From an uncultured Synechococcaceae cyanobacterium (lineage in GTDB: Bacteria; Cyanobacteriota; Cyanobacteriia; PCC-6307; Cyanobiaceae), in contig CACGFX010000009.1 in NCBI GenBank assembly GCA_902572395.1, positions 1 through 47,916 of the forward strand: 47,916 bases of DNA. Reading direction: 5' to 3'. A program made the position numbers and the translations under genes. The notes under the pieces are model-generated. The model had not been told where the DNA came from and made no database searches. It saw only the letters and a program-made list of their open reading frames with translations. This document shows positions 9,055 to 17,439 of the stretch, in pieces; the first letter of the stretch is position 1, and every line of letters starts with the position of its first letter.

Positions 9055-10815
9055 TTATTTTTCTAATTCGAAATGATTATGAATCGCATTAACTGCTTTG
9101 TCACAATCTTTTTCTAAGACAACACATGAAGTCCTGATTTCACTAGTGGCAATCATTTCAATATTGATATTTTGGTTAGCCAATGCTCTAAATATTTTTC
9201 CAGCAGTTCCAACCTTAAATGCCATTCCCGCTCCTACAGTACTTACTTTGGCTATAGCAGGGCCATCTTCAATGTATGATCCGGGTAATTTTTTTGTTAA
9301 GGCCTCAAAAACTAAGTTAGCTTTTTCTCTATCTTGTTTATTCATTGTAAGACTAATATCCTTAGTTTTTAAAGAGGAAATTCTTTCAGACTGAACGATA
9401 GTATCGATAAGTAAATTATTTTCAGCTAATGCTAAACATATCGATGCTGCTACACCTGGACGATCAGGCAGTTTTCGAAAACTTACTTGAACTTGGTTTT
9501 TATCTAATGCAATTCCTCGTACTTCAGGTTGATCTTGTTTTTCATTGATTGGATTAACTAATATTTGTTTATCGGATAACTTAAATTTCTCAGCAACAAA
9601 TCTAATAGCTTTTGGTATATTATTGATTTCGATTACACAGCTGACTTTAATTTCACTAGTAGCTATTAACCTCACATTTATATTCGCTTGAGATAAAGTA
9701 TCAAATAAATCAGCTGAAACACTAGGTCTGCCCATAATGCCTGCTCCTTGAATACTTAATTTAGTCATGTTTGTTTTTAAGTTATATTCCCCTCCTAATT
9801 GACTAGTTATAAGTTCACATTGTTCTGCAGTCTTTTTAACTTCTAATTCACTAACAGTAAATGTAATATCGTTTTTATTTCCATCATTTGTCGCTTGTAT
9901 TATTAAATCTACACTAATACTTGCTTCTGAAAGTTTTTCAAATATTTGTGCAGCAATCCCTGGCCTATCAGGAATATTTGAGAGACTGAATACTGCTTGG
10001 TTTTCTAATACCTCAAGACTATTGACTGTTTTTGTTAATTCTAAGCTTCCTCTTTTTAGCGGGAGAGGTTGGATTTGACTTTCTAAGAGAGTCCCACTTG
10101 ACTCACTTTGGCTTGATTTGACACACAATTTAATTCCATAATTGCGAGCAATTTCTACTGCTCTTGGATGCAGAACTGAAGCACCGACACTTGCAAGTTC
10201 AAGCATTTCCTCGCAGCTAATTTCATCTAAGAGTTTTGCATGAGGAACAATTCTTGGATCAGTAGTAAGAACTCCTGGAACGTCTGTATAAATTTCGCAC
10301 GTCTCAGCTCCTAAAGCTGTTGATAAAGCTACTGCGGAAGTATCTGAACCACCTCTACCCAAAGTTGTAATTTCCATTGAACCCGTATGGCTTAATGTTG
10401 TTCCTTGAAATCCAGCCACTACAACTACAAAACCCTGATTTATATAATTTTGGATCCTTTCTGTTTTAACATCCAGAATTCTCGCTTTCCCATGAATTGA
10501 TTCAGTAATAATTCCAACCTGGCTACCGGTCATTGAAATTGCAGGTATTCCGTATTCGTTTAATGCCATTGAGAGAAGAGCTATGGTTACTTGCTCTCCA
10601 GTTGAGAGAAGCATATCCAATTCTCTTCGATTAGGATTTTTACTAATTGATTCCGCTAAACAATTTAAATCATCTGTAGTTTGCCCCATTGCAGAGACAA
10701 CTACGACAATTTCATTTCCTGCTTCTTTACTTTGACAGATGCAACTTGCAATATTTTTAATTTTTTTAATATCACCTACAGAAGTGCCGCCAAATTTTTT
10801 TACTAGTAAAGCCAT
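9055..10815 (-). CDS. lysC: Aspartokinase with four ACT domains
   Basis: This enzyme phosphorylates aspartate, the first step to lysine, threonine and methionine, and feeds the asd-dapA products encoded at the left of the window. The kinase domain begins with KFGGTSVG (residues 7-14) and has the TTLGRGGSDTSAVALSTAL substrate loop. From about residue 265 the chain holds four ACT-type repeats, recognisable by the recurring pattern of IPDRPGIAAQIF, GRPSVSADLFDTL, LPDRPGVAASICLAL and AFKVGTAGKIFRAL, each followed by an I-x-L/M-I strand. At 586 residues it is longer than two-ACT LysC (about 400-450); duplicated ACT pairs are characteristic of cyanobacterial aspartokinases. Allosteric feedback by lysine and/or threonine is expected from the family, not shown here. 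holA lies 39 nt upstream. Confidence 0.95.
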   Translation of the reverse strand: MALLVKKFGGTSVGDIKKIKNIASCICQSKEAGNEIVVVVSAMGQTTDDLNCLAESISKNPNRRELDMLLSTGEQVTIALLSMALNEYGIPAISMTGSQVGIITESIHGKARILDVKTERIQNYINQGFVVVVAGFQGTTLSHTGSMEITTLGRGGSDTSAVALSTALGAETCEIYTDVPGVLTTDPRIVPHAKLLDEISCEEMLELASVGASVLHPRAVEIARNYGIKLCVKSSQSESSGTLLESQIQPLPLKRGSLELTKTVNSLEVLENQAVFSLSNIPDRPGIAAQIFEKLSEASISVDLIIQATNDGNKNDITFTVSELEVKKTAEQCELITSQLGGEYNLKTNMTKLSIQGAGIMGRPSVSADLFDTLSQANINVRLIATSEIKVSCVIEINNIPKAIRFVAEKFKLSDKQILVNPINEKQDQPEVRGIALDKNQVQVSFRKLPDRPGVAASICLALAENNLLIDTIVQSERISSLKTKDISLTMNKQDREKANLVFEALTKKLPGSYIEDGPAIAKVSTVGAGMAFKVGTAGKIFRALANQNINIEMIATSEIRTSCVVLEKDCDKAVNAIHNHFELEK

Positions 10816-10854
10816 ATATAAATCATAATGTAAATTCTTAAACTTATAATTTGG

Positions 10855-11856
10855 TTAACTTAAATTAATTAATTTCTCTGTAAAAACATTTATAGGATTA
10901 TTACCTTGTTTTAGTAATGATTCAATATCTAGTAAGTTACTCATTAAATTAATTAAATATTCTTGAGATACATTTTTGACTTTTCTTCGAATAAAAAAAA
11001 TTCTTTTTGGATTAGAAATGCCTGCAAGATTACAAATCTTTTCTGCATTATCGTTACCTGAATAAACTGCTAATTTTATAATGGTATGTATTCTTATTTG
11101 ACTAATTAAACCTGCATTTAGTCTTAAAGCAGGTTCTCCTTTCTGTAAGGAATAATTTATTTCTATGAGGCTTTCATTAATATTTTTTTGTAAGAGAAGA
11201 TCAATGATTTTGAAAATATTGGATTGATGATCACTAAATATTTTTTTTACATCAATACTTTTAAGAAAAAGTTGTGAATTCGAATCACTTGATACTGCAG
11301 AAAGGTATGTTTTTGCTTTGGCTAATTCATTTATTAGTTTAAAGCTATCATTACCAACTGAATCAATTATTAATTCAGCTGCATTTTTATCAATTTTGAT
11401 ATTCATTTCATTTGCTGCATTTTCTAAAAATCTTTTTTGACCCTCATAGTCCCAGATTTCTGGTAAAGAAAATGACTTTTCTTTAACTAAATTATTTTTG
11501 ATAAGTTTTTGTAAAAATTTAGTACTCTTTAGTCTTGAGTCTGGTTTTTTTGTATTTTGTAAAATGAAATAAGTATTTTGAGGTATATTGTCATGAATTT
11601 TTTCGAATTTCGTTCTTAGGTCCTCATTTTTGGCAGTAAAGATTGGATTATTTTTCAATGTAACTATTCTGTATCCCTCTCCAAAAGGAGGTGTAAGAAC
11701 TTCATCAAAAGCTTTATTGACTTGCTCATCATCATCTCCATTTAAATTAGTTACGTTAATTTCTTTCCATTCTTTGGATACCTCCTTATCAATTAATTTT
11801 TGAATAAATGTATTTTGAGCATTTAAATCATTACCCCATAATATTTGTATTGGCAT
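10855..11856 (-). CDS. holA: DNA polymerase III delta subunit (clamp-loader subunit)
   Basis: This 333-residue protein matches the HolA family. The N-terminal ATPase-like fold starts with IQILWGNDLNA but has no functional Walker A, as expected for delta. A YRIVTLKNNP segment and a helical C-terminal collar domain with FKIIDLLLQ and AGLISQIRIH complete the match. Delta opens the sliding clamp during loading. Sequence conservation in this family is low, so the call rests on the overall pattern and length. It is upstream of lysC on the same strand and divergent from cobH (58-nt gap). Confidence 0.85.
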   Translation of the reverse strand: MPIQILWGNDLNAQNTFIQKLIDKEVSKEWKEINVTNLNGDDDEQVNKAFDEVLTPPFGEGYRIVTLKNNPIFTAKNEDLRTKFEKIHDNIPQNTYFILQNTKKPDSRLKSTKFLQKLIKNNLVKEKSFSLPEIWDYEGQKRFLENAANEMNIKIDKNAAELIIDSVGNDSFKLINELAKAKTYLSAVSSDSNSQLFLKSIDVKKIFSDHQSNIFKIIDLLLQKNINESLIEINYSLQKGEPALRLNAGLISQIRIHTIIKLAVYSGNDNAEKICNLAGISNPKRIFFIRRKVKNVSQEYLINLMSNLLDIESLLKQGNNPINVFTEKLINLS

Positions 11857-11914
11857 AATAGCTCAATAAAAACCATATATTAACTATGATTACTTCTAAC
11901 ACATATTAAATTTA

Positions 11915-12538
11915 ATGGTAATAGATCATCCAATTTTTTTGGAAAGCATAAGATTCATAAGATCTCATTTATTAGCCAATGATCTAAATTATTTGGAAAA
12001 AAAAGTGTTAGAGAGATTAGTCCATACTTCAGGAGATTTTTCAGTTCAAAATCTTGTAAATTTTAGCGAAGGTGCTTGTGAAAAAGGGCTGCAGGCACTT
12101 AAAAATGGTGCTCCGATTTTAACTGATACTGATATGGCTGCTGCTGCAATAAAATCCATGGCAGAAAATACCACTAGGAATAAAGTATTTACCGCTAGAA
12201 TGTGGTTTGGAAAAAATAATCATACAAACTTAACTAAAACTGCATATGGCTTAAGTGAAGGTTGGAAGGAGTTATCCGCTATGAATTCTGGAAGCAAATC
12301 ACCTATTGTAGTTATTGGCAGTTCGCCTACAGCGTTAACTTATTTAATTGATATTTTAGAAAATGGAAAAGATTTACCTAGTTTAATTATCGGAATGCCT
12401 GTTGGATTTATTGGGGTGGAGAAAAGCAAAAACAAACTAATTTCTACCGATCTTCCTAGAATTGTTTTGAATTCAACTAGAGGAGGTGCTGCCATGGCAG
12501 CTGCTGCGGTTAACGCCTTATTGAGGGAAACTATTTAA
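11915..12538 (+). CDS. cobH: Precorrin-8X methylmutase
   Basis: CobH/CbiC moves the C-11 methyl group to C-12 of precorrin-8X, forming hydrogenobyrinate (or the cobalt form) in corrin synthesis. The 207-residue protein has the hallmark LVHTSGDFS with the proposed catalytic histidine at residue 37, then ILTDTDMAAAAI, the VVIGSSPTAL loop, IIGMPVGFIGV and the C-terminal TRGGAAMAAAAVNALL. Length is standard. It is a lone B12-pathway gene between holA and mutS, so the rest of the pathway is elsewhere; it converges on mutS. Confidence 0.95.
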   Translation: MVIDHPIFLESIRFIRSHLLANDLNYLEKKVLERLVHTSGDFSVQNLVNFSEGACEKGLQALKNGAPILTDTDMAAAAIKSMAENTTRNKVFTARMWFGKNNHTNLTKTAYGLSEGWKELSAMNSGSKSPIVVIGSSPTALTYLIDILENGKDLPSLIIGMPVGFIGVEKSKNKLISTDLPRIVLNSTRGGAAMAAAAVNALLRETI

Positions 12539-12569
12539 AAAGTATTTATTTTATAGAAATGTCAAAAAT

Positions 12570-15311
12570 CTATTTAATATCATAATTTAATTTGTTATTT
12601 TCTTCTAAAAAATTTAAAACTGATTTTGCTTTTTCTATAACATCTTTTGGAACTCCTGCTAATTTAGCTGCTTCTATGCCATAGCTTTTGTTTGACCCCC
12701 CTTTAACAATCCTATGGCTAAAAATTAGCTTATCGTTATTTTGTTCTACTAAAACTTGAAAATTTTGTATATTCGTATTTGAATTTTTTAAATAATTCAG
12801 CTCATGATAGTGCGTAGCAAAAATAGTATTACATTGAATTTTTTTTGCAAGATATTCACTTACTGACCAAGCTATTGAAAGTCCATCAAAAGTAGATGTC
12901 CCTCTGCCTATCTCATCAAGTAGAACTAGTGAGCTAGAAGTTGCCTGATTTAGAATAGATGCAGTTTCAGCCATTTCCACCATAAATGTTGATTGTCCAG
13001 ATGATTGATCATCAACCGCCCCAATTCTTGTGAAAATCCTATCTGCAATCTTGATTTCAGCATTATTAGCAGGAACAAAGCTACCAATTTGTGTGAGAAT
13101 TTGTATTAAACCAAGTTGTCTTATAAAGCAACTTTTTCCGCTTGCATTGGGACCGGTTAATATGATTAATTTTTGATTATCCTCAAAAGAGATATCATTT
13201 GCTACAAACTTTTTATCACTTAACAACTGCTCTACAATTGGATTTCTTCCTGCAATAATTTTTGTACTATTTTTTGTCATTGAATCATTTATTGGTATTA
13301 ATGAAGGTTTTATAAAATTGTTTTCTATTGAAGTAATTGATAAACCAAGCAGTGCATCAAGGGCTGCTATGGATTTTGCGATTGATCTTATTTGTTTGGT
13401 TTTTTCAGCAACTATTTTTCTTAATTCGCAGAAAATTTCATATTCTTTTGATGAAGCTCTACTTTTTATTTGAAAAATCTTATTTTCTTTATTTTTAATT
13501 TCTGAAGTGATATACCTTTCTTCATTAGTAAGTGTTTGCCTTTTGATCCAATGTTGCGGAGCTAAATTGACTTTTGACTTATTTATAGAAATGTAATAAC
13601 CAAAATTTTTATGAAATTGAATTTTTAGATTTGAAATTTTGCTAATTTTCCTTTCTTTTAATTCCTCTTTATTTAGCCACTCAGAGTAATCATCCATTAA
13701 ATTGCGTAAACCATCTAATATATTGTCAACACCATCGTGGATCATGCCTCCTTCACTAATATTTAGAGGAGGATTTTCTATTAGTTTAAAACTTATAGTG
13801 TCAGCTAATTCTAAGAGTCCTTTATCAATATTTTTTAATTGATCAGTCCAATCTGGGAGATCATATTTAAATAATTCAATTATGGATTTTAGTCTAGGCA
13901 ATTTTTTTAAACCTTCAGCTATTGCAATTAAGTCTCTGGGACTTGCATGACCTGCACAAGCTCTACCTGCAAGTCTTTCTAAATCTCCCATTGCTCTAAG
14001 TAAATTTTGGGAATCTGTACGTAATTTTTTAGATTCAACAAAGTTTGTAATTATATTTTGTCTTTTATAAATTTCATTAACGTTTAATAGTGGTGAATCT
14101 ATCCACCTTCTTAAACACCTTGCACCCATGCAAGTATAAGTTCTATCAATACTCCATAGTAGCGAACCTACATAGTTGTTTTCTCGTTGTGTATTTTTGA
14201 TTTCTAAGTTTTTTTGAGTTTGATAATCAATAATTAATTTGTTGTGACCATAATGGATTTGTGGAAAGTCAAGTGAGATTTTTAATGAAGAATCTTTATC
14301 TAAATTTGAAGGATTAATTTTTTCTAAATAATTTAATAAACCTCCAAGTGATTTAGTTGCATTGTTTAAATTCTTAAGTCCTATTCCCTCTAGGTTTGCA
14401 ATTTGGAAATAATTTTTTATTAGATAATTTGCTTCATTAATTCCAAAATTAGTCTCTTGAGAAACAGTATATGTAATTTGCCTATTTCCTTTAATTAATA
14501 AATTTCTTACTGCATTGCTTCCTACAATGATTTCTGAAGAATCTAATTTAATAATTTCATCAAATAGTTTTGACAGAGATTGGCCTTCTAAAGTTATTAA
14601 TTCTCCTGTGCTTACATCAGCTTTTGATATACCCCATTCATAAGATTCATCTGAGTTTGCTTCTGATAAGTAAATAGCAGTAATCCAATTATTTTTCTTT
14701 GCTATCAACATCCCCTCTTCAATTACAGTTCCAGGAGTAATTATTCTTGTTATTCCTCTTTTAATTGGAGTCCCATAATTTCCAGAACTTTTTTCTAATT
14801 GATCGCATATAACCACAGAGTAATTTTTTTTAATTAGATCAGCACAGTATCTCTCCATTGCATGATGGGGAACCCCTGCCATAGGGATCTTACCAATCTC
14901 TTTGCCAGCATCTTTACTGGTAAGCGTTATTTCTAAAAGGTTAGATATTAATACAGCGTCCTCAAAAAAACATTCAAAAAAATCTCCTAATCTATAAAGT
15001 AATAACCTATCTTTATTTTCTTCTTTTAGAGTTACATAATGCTTCATTACAGGAGTTAATTTCAGTTTTGAAACTGTTTTATAGCTATAAGATTCTTCAT
15101 TGATGCAAACATTTTTGTTATTAGAAATTAAATCAGTCTTGAATTTATTTATTAAATTAGTTGAATTTTTTCTTTGTCTGGGTCTTTTTTGCGATTCTTT
15201 TTTTAAATCTTCCAAAGATAAATCTTCTGGAATTTTTGTTATTTCTTTTTGCTTATTATTATCATTACTAATCGCAAATAAATTCTTTTGAATTATCGTA
15301 TCTTCTTGCAT
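12570..15311 (-). CDS. mutS: DNA mismatch repair protein MutS with N-terminal extension
   Basis: This 913-residue MutS recognises mismatches and small loops as a dimer. The mismatch-wedging F-x-E motif is F111-F112-E113 in GDFFECFF, equivalent to E. coli Phe36/Glu38. It is therefore preceded by about 75 extra residues. The ATPase Walker A GPNASGKS starts near residue 720 and is followed by [25 protein letters not shown] and an ATHYHEL switch. The extension is charged, with a basic KRPRQRK stretch near residues 42-48, and contains Q8-K9-N10-L11-F12, which resembles a sliding-clamp-binding pentapeptide. No such motif is evident at the C-terminus, which ends soon after the helix-turn-helix. It is divergent from psbZ over 140 nt. 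Confidence 0.95.
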   Translation of the reverse strand: MQEDTIIQKNLFAISNDNNKQKEITKIPEDLSLEDLKKESQKRPRQRKNSTNLINKFKTDLISNNKNVCINEESYSYKTVSKLKLTPVMKHYVTLKEENKDRLLLYRLGDFFECFFEDAVLISNLLEITLTSKDAGKEIGKIPMAGVPHHAMERYCADLIKKNYSVVICDQLEKSSGNYGTPIKRGITRIITPGTVIEEGMLIAKKNNWITAIYLSEANSDESYEWGISKADVSTGELITLEGQSLSKLFDEIIKLDSSEIIVGSNAVRNLLIKGNRQITYTVSQETNFGINEANYLIKNYFQIANLEGIGLKNLNNATKSLGGLLNYLEKINPSNLDKDSSLKISLDFPQIHYGHNKLIIDYQTQKNLEIKNTQRENNYVGSLLWSIDRTYTCMGARCLRRWIDSPLLNVNEIYKRQNIITNFVESKKLRTDSQNLLRAMGDLERLAGRACAGHASPRDLIAIAEGLKKLPRLKSIIELFKYDLPDWTDQLKNIDKGLLELADTISFKLIENPPLNISEGGMIHDGVDNILDGLRNLMDDYSEWLNKEELKERKISKISNLKIQFHKNFGYYISINKSKVNLAPQHWIKRQTLTNEERYITSEIKNKENKIFQIKSRASSKEYEIFCELRKIVAEKTKQIRSIAKSIAALDALLGLSITSIENNFIKPSLIPINDSMTKNSTKIIAGRNPIVEQLLSDKKFVANDISFEDNQKLIILTGPNASGKSCFIRQLGLIQILTQIGSFVPANNAEIKIADRIFTRIGAVDDQSSGQSTFMVEMAETASILNQATSSSLVLLDEIGRGTSTFDGLSIAWSVSEYLAKKIQCNTIFATHYHELNYLKNSNTNIQNFQVLVEQNNDKLIFSHRIVKGGSNKSYGIEAAKLAGVPKDVIEKAKSVLNFLEENNKLNYDIK

Positions 15312-15402
15312 ACTTTTTTAATTCCTAAATAGATATTAGGTAGAAATATTTTTTTTGCATTTAAAGAGGCTAAAGTATGTAAATTTTCTCTAAAAATTAT
15401 CA

Positions 15403-15429
15403 TTTTCATGAGATTATAGTATTTATAAT
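15403..15429 (+). promoter_or_regulatory. Candidate psbZ promoter
   Basis: A perfect TATAAT lies at 15424-15429, 22 nt before the psbZ ATG, and a weak TTTTCA lies at 15403-15408 with a short 15-nt spacer. The -10 box is convincing by sequence and position; the -35 is doubtful. A TGTAAA/TCTAAA pair farther upstream (from about 15379) resembles the RpaB-binding HLR1 element, but its spacing is off by one. Confidence 0.35.
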
Positions 15430-15451
15430 ATTTGAAAACTAAGACTGAATT

Positions 15452-15649
15452 ATGCAGGCTGTTAACTTTTTCTTCGTAAATGCTCTATTATTTGCTTCTT
15501 TAATTGCGGTAGTTGGAGTACCTGTTTTATATGTGACTCAACCTTCTACAGAGGAAGGACAGCGAGAAAGTAGGAGAAAAATTTATTCTATTGCTGCTGT
15601 TTGGGTTGTTTTGGTTTTTGTTACAGGGATAGTTTCTTCACTAGTTTGA
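15452..15649 (+). CDS. psbZ: Photosystem II protein PsbZ (Ycf9)
   Basis: This 65-residue membrane protein has two hydrophobic helices (about residues 5-28 and 44-63) joined by a polar loop containing VTQPSTEEGQRESRRK, which matches the PsbZ family in length and topology. PsbZ is a peripheral core subunit of photosystem II that stabilises light-harvesting and energy-dissipation interactions in the thylakoid. The helix-1 end VVGVPVLYVTQP is characteristic. A TATAAT box sits 22 nt upstream of the ATG. ribH follows 49 nt downstream on the same strand and may be cotranscribed. Confidence 0.92.
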   Translation: MQAVNFFFVNALLFASLIAVVGVPVLYVTQPSTEEGQRESRRKIYSIAAVWVVLVFVTGIVSSLV

Positions 15650-15698
15650 ACTTAATACCTTTTCGTGAGAGTCTATTAATATATCTAAGTAAAATTTA

Positions 15699-16175
15699 AT
15701 GGCTATTTTTGAGGGTTCTTTTACTAATGCCTCTACTTTACAAGTTGGGATTGTAATAGCAAGATTTAATGATTTAATTACAAATAAAATTCTATCTGGT
15801 TGTCTTGATTGTTTAAAAAGACATGGTTTAGATACTTCTGAATTAAGTAATCAAGTGGATATAGTTTGGGTTCCTGGTTCATTCGAATTACCAATCGCAG
15901 CTAAAACCCTTATGAAAAAAAAGAGTTATGACGTTGTTATTGCTCTTGGGGCTGTGATCCGTGGTGAAACTTCCCACTATGATGTAGTTATATCAGAGGC
16001 GAGCAAAGGCATTTCGCAAGTTTCAAATGAAAATAATGTTCCAATTATTTTTGGAGTTTTAACTACAGACACTATGCAGCAGGCTTTAGAAAGAGCAGGG
16101 ATTAAAAATAATCTTGGTTGGAATTATGCTTTACAAGCAATTGAGATGGGATCCTTAATTAAAAATTTAAATTAA
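15699..16175 (+). CDS. ribH: 6,7-dimethyl-8-ribityllumazine synthase
   Basis: RibH condenses the ribityl-aminouracil intermediate with dihydroxybutanone phosphate in the penultimate step of riboflavin synthesis, usually as an icosahedral or pentameric assembly. The 158-residue sequence has the FN motif near the N-terminus (IARFNDLI), VPGSFELP (about 58-65), and [12 protein letters not shown] with the conserved catalytic histidine at residue 93. [16 protein letters not shown] follows near the C-terminus. Length is typical. No FMN riboswitch is seen in the short gap after psbZ. Confidence 0.97.
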   Translation: MAIFEGSFTNASTLQVGIVIARFNDLITNKILSGCLDCLKRHGLDTSELSNQVDIVWVPGSFELPIAAKTLMKKKSYDVVIALGAVIRGETSHYDVVISEASKGISQVSNENNVPIIFGVLTTDTMQQALERAGIKNNLGWNYALQAIEMGSLIKNLN

Positions 16176-16236
16176 TTGAAAAAATTTAATTATTTTTATC
16201 ATTGATCCCTTCTTTGAGATAAAATAAAAGAGTTAT

Positions 16237-16308
16237 GCGGATGTAGCTCAGTGGTAGAGCATCTCCTTGCCAAGGAGAATGTCGAGAGTTCGAATCTCTT
16301 CATCCGCT
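16237..16308 (+). tRNA. trnG: tRNA-Gly(GCC)
   Basis: This is a full cloverleaf of 72 nt including discriminator. The acceptor arms are GCGGATG and CATCCGC, the D arm is GCTC/GAGC, and the anticodon stem is TCTCC/GGAGA around the loop TTGCCAA with anticodon GCC at 16269-16271. A 5-nt variable loop and a T arm GAGAG-TTCGAAT-CTCTT complete it. The discriminator is T and the CCA end is not encoded. A TAAAAT at 16220-16225 is a possible -10 box. Confidence 0.97.
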
Positions 16309-16353
16309 TTTAATGTGTGTATCTTTTAAGATAGTCTTAATAAAAATTCCATA

Positions 16354-16785
16354 ATGACAAGAGTAATTTCTATTGAGGATTTAAAGGTATTATTTACTAA
16401 ACCTTATGGTATGGATGCACCAACAAAACAAAAATGGGCTGAATTTTATAATGAGAATGTCATTTTTACAGACCCAACTCAGGAAACAGAGGGCTTAGAT
16501 TCTTATATTAAAGCTCAAGAAAAGCTAGTTAAAAGATGTGATGATGTTTTTTTAGAAACTCATGCAATTTCCATAACTGGGGATTGTGGATTTGTTGAAT
16601 GGACAATGGGTTTAAAAATTATGGGTAAAGAATTTATTTATCCTGGAACTACTCGTTTATTATTTGGTGATAATGGATTAATCAAAGAGCACAGAGATTA
16701 CTTTGATTTTTGCGGACCAACTTTTGGACCAGTTCCTATTTTAGGACCTTTTATAAGATGGCTTTATAATAAATTTGTATCTTGA
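16354..16785 (+). CDS. SnoaL-like/NTF2-fold protein, function unknown
   Basis: This 143-residue protein has the layout of the NTF2-like/SnoaL superfamily. An N-terminal helix is followed by WAEFYNENVIFTDP (a common start of the cone-shaped fold), then an SYIKAQEKLVKR helix, and antiparallel strands such as CGFVEWTMGLKIMG and EFIYPGTTRLLFGDNGLIKEHR ending in an aromatic DYFDF. Such proteins can be small ligand-binding domains, isomerases or inactive scaffolds, so no substrate is assigned. There is no signal peptide. It stands 45 nt after the tRNA-Gly gene and converges on the GNAT gene. Confidence 0.75.
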   Translation: MTRVISIEDLKVLFTKPYGMDAPTKQKWAEFYNENVIFTDPTQETEGLDSYIKAQEKLVKRCDDVFLETHAISITGDCGFVEWTMGLKIMGKEFIYPGTTRLLFGDNGLIKEHRDYFDFCGPTFGPVPILGPFIRWLYNKFVS

Positions 16786-16786
16786 T

Positions 16787-16806
16787 TTTGTTTCTTTAGA
16801 AGCAAA
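16787..16806. terminator. Possible bidirectional hairpin between convergent genes
   Basis: TTTGTTTC and GAAGCAAA form an 8-bp stem (one G-T wobble) around a TTTA loop, centred in the 26-nt gap between two convergent genes. The position is ideal for a shared terminator, but neither flank has a long T-run: on the plus strand GTGCTTTATATTT follows. The call rests on position and stem. Confidence 0.4.
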
Positions 16807-16811
16807 GTGCT

Positions 16812-17267
16812 TTATATTTCACGAATTAATAAATTTTGAGAAGTAACTTCTTTAAAATCAAATTGAGAATAAAACAATTTTTTATTTGTTGTCATTAAAT
16901 ATAATTTTTTTGTATTTTTAATTTTTTTAGAAGATAAAAGATTTTTTATAATTAATGTGCCAAAACCTTTGCTTTGGTGATTTTGATCTATAACAATATC
17001 CCAAAGCACTCCGCGGTAAATCCCATCGGTTAAAGCTCTACCAAAACCAACTATTTCCTTACCAACCCAAAGACTTATTACGACATCACTATTAGCAAGA
17101 CATTTTTTTAAATCATTAATTGTTCTATTTTTTGCCCAGAAAGCATTGGTATCTAGTAATTTTTGTAGCTTAATTAATCCATTTGTTGGTTTAAGATTAG
17201 GACCTAATCCAAAAACCCTTAACCCTAAAGCTCCTTTGGCATGTTTGATTAGAGATATTTCGTTCAT
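16812..17267 (-). CDS. GNAT family N-acetyltransferase
   Basis: This 151-residue protein fits the GCN5-related acetyltransferase fold. The acetyl-CoA pyrophosphate loop is seen in IDQNHQSKGFGTLIIKNLL (the Q/R-x-x-G-x-G/A pattern). It is preceded by the VGFGRALTDG and GVLWDIVID strands and followed by LYLMTTNKKLFYSQFDF, the usual C-terminal beta-bulge and helix. The substrate (a small molecule, tRNA, protein or peptide) cannot be told. It is divergent from secA across a 172-nt gap and convergent with the SnoaL-like gene. Similar small GNAT proteins are common in cyanobacteria. Confidence 0.85.
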   Translation of the reverse strand: MNEISLIKHAKGALGLRVFGLGPNLKPTNGLIKLQKLLDTNAFWAKNRTINDLKKCLANSDVVISLWVGKEIVGFGRALTDGIYRGVLWDIVIDQNHQSKGFGTLIIKNLLSSKKIKNTKKLYLMTTNKKLFYSQFDFKEVTSQNLLIREI

Positions 17268-17396
17268 TTATAAAAGATTTTTGAAAAGTGATGTCAGCTA
17301 GGTTATTTTTGTGACTTCAATCTAAATACCATAATCGATCGTTTCTATAAAATAAAGAGATAATAGTTTTCTTCATTCTGTTGTAACGCACTAATT

Positions 17397-17430
17397 TATA
17401 ATGTTTGTAATAAGATAAATTTTTTAAGGA
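17397..17430 (+). promoter_or_regulatory. Candidate secA -10 box and ribosome-binding site
   Basis: TATAAT occurs at 17397-17402 and a Shine-Dalgarno-like AAGGA at 17426-17430, 9 nt before the secA ATG at 17440. No convincing -35 hexamer lies at the right distance. The SD supports the chosen start. The rest of the 17268-17439 gap shows no ORF or clear hairpin. Confidence 0.4.
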
Positions 17431-17439
17431 CTTTGACTT

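Noticed and set aside
15379-15396. HLR1-like RpaB site upstream of psbZ (TGTAAA...TCTAAA)
   Set aside because: The two halves are 11 nt apart rather than 10, and the second half departs from TGTAA at the key G. Not enough for a call.
16320-16333. TATCT/AGATA hairpin after tRNA-Gly as a terminator
   Set aside because: The stem is 5 bp, AT-rich, and not followed by a T-run.
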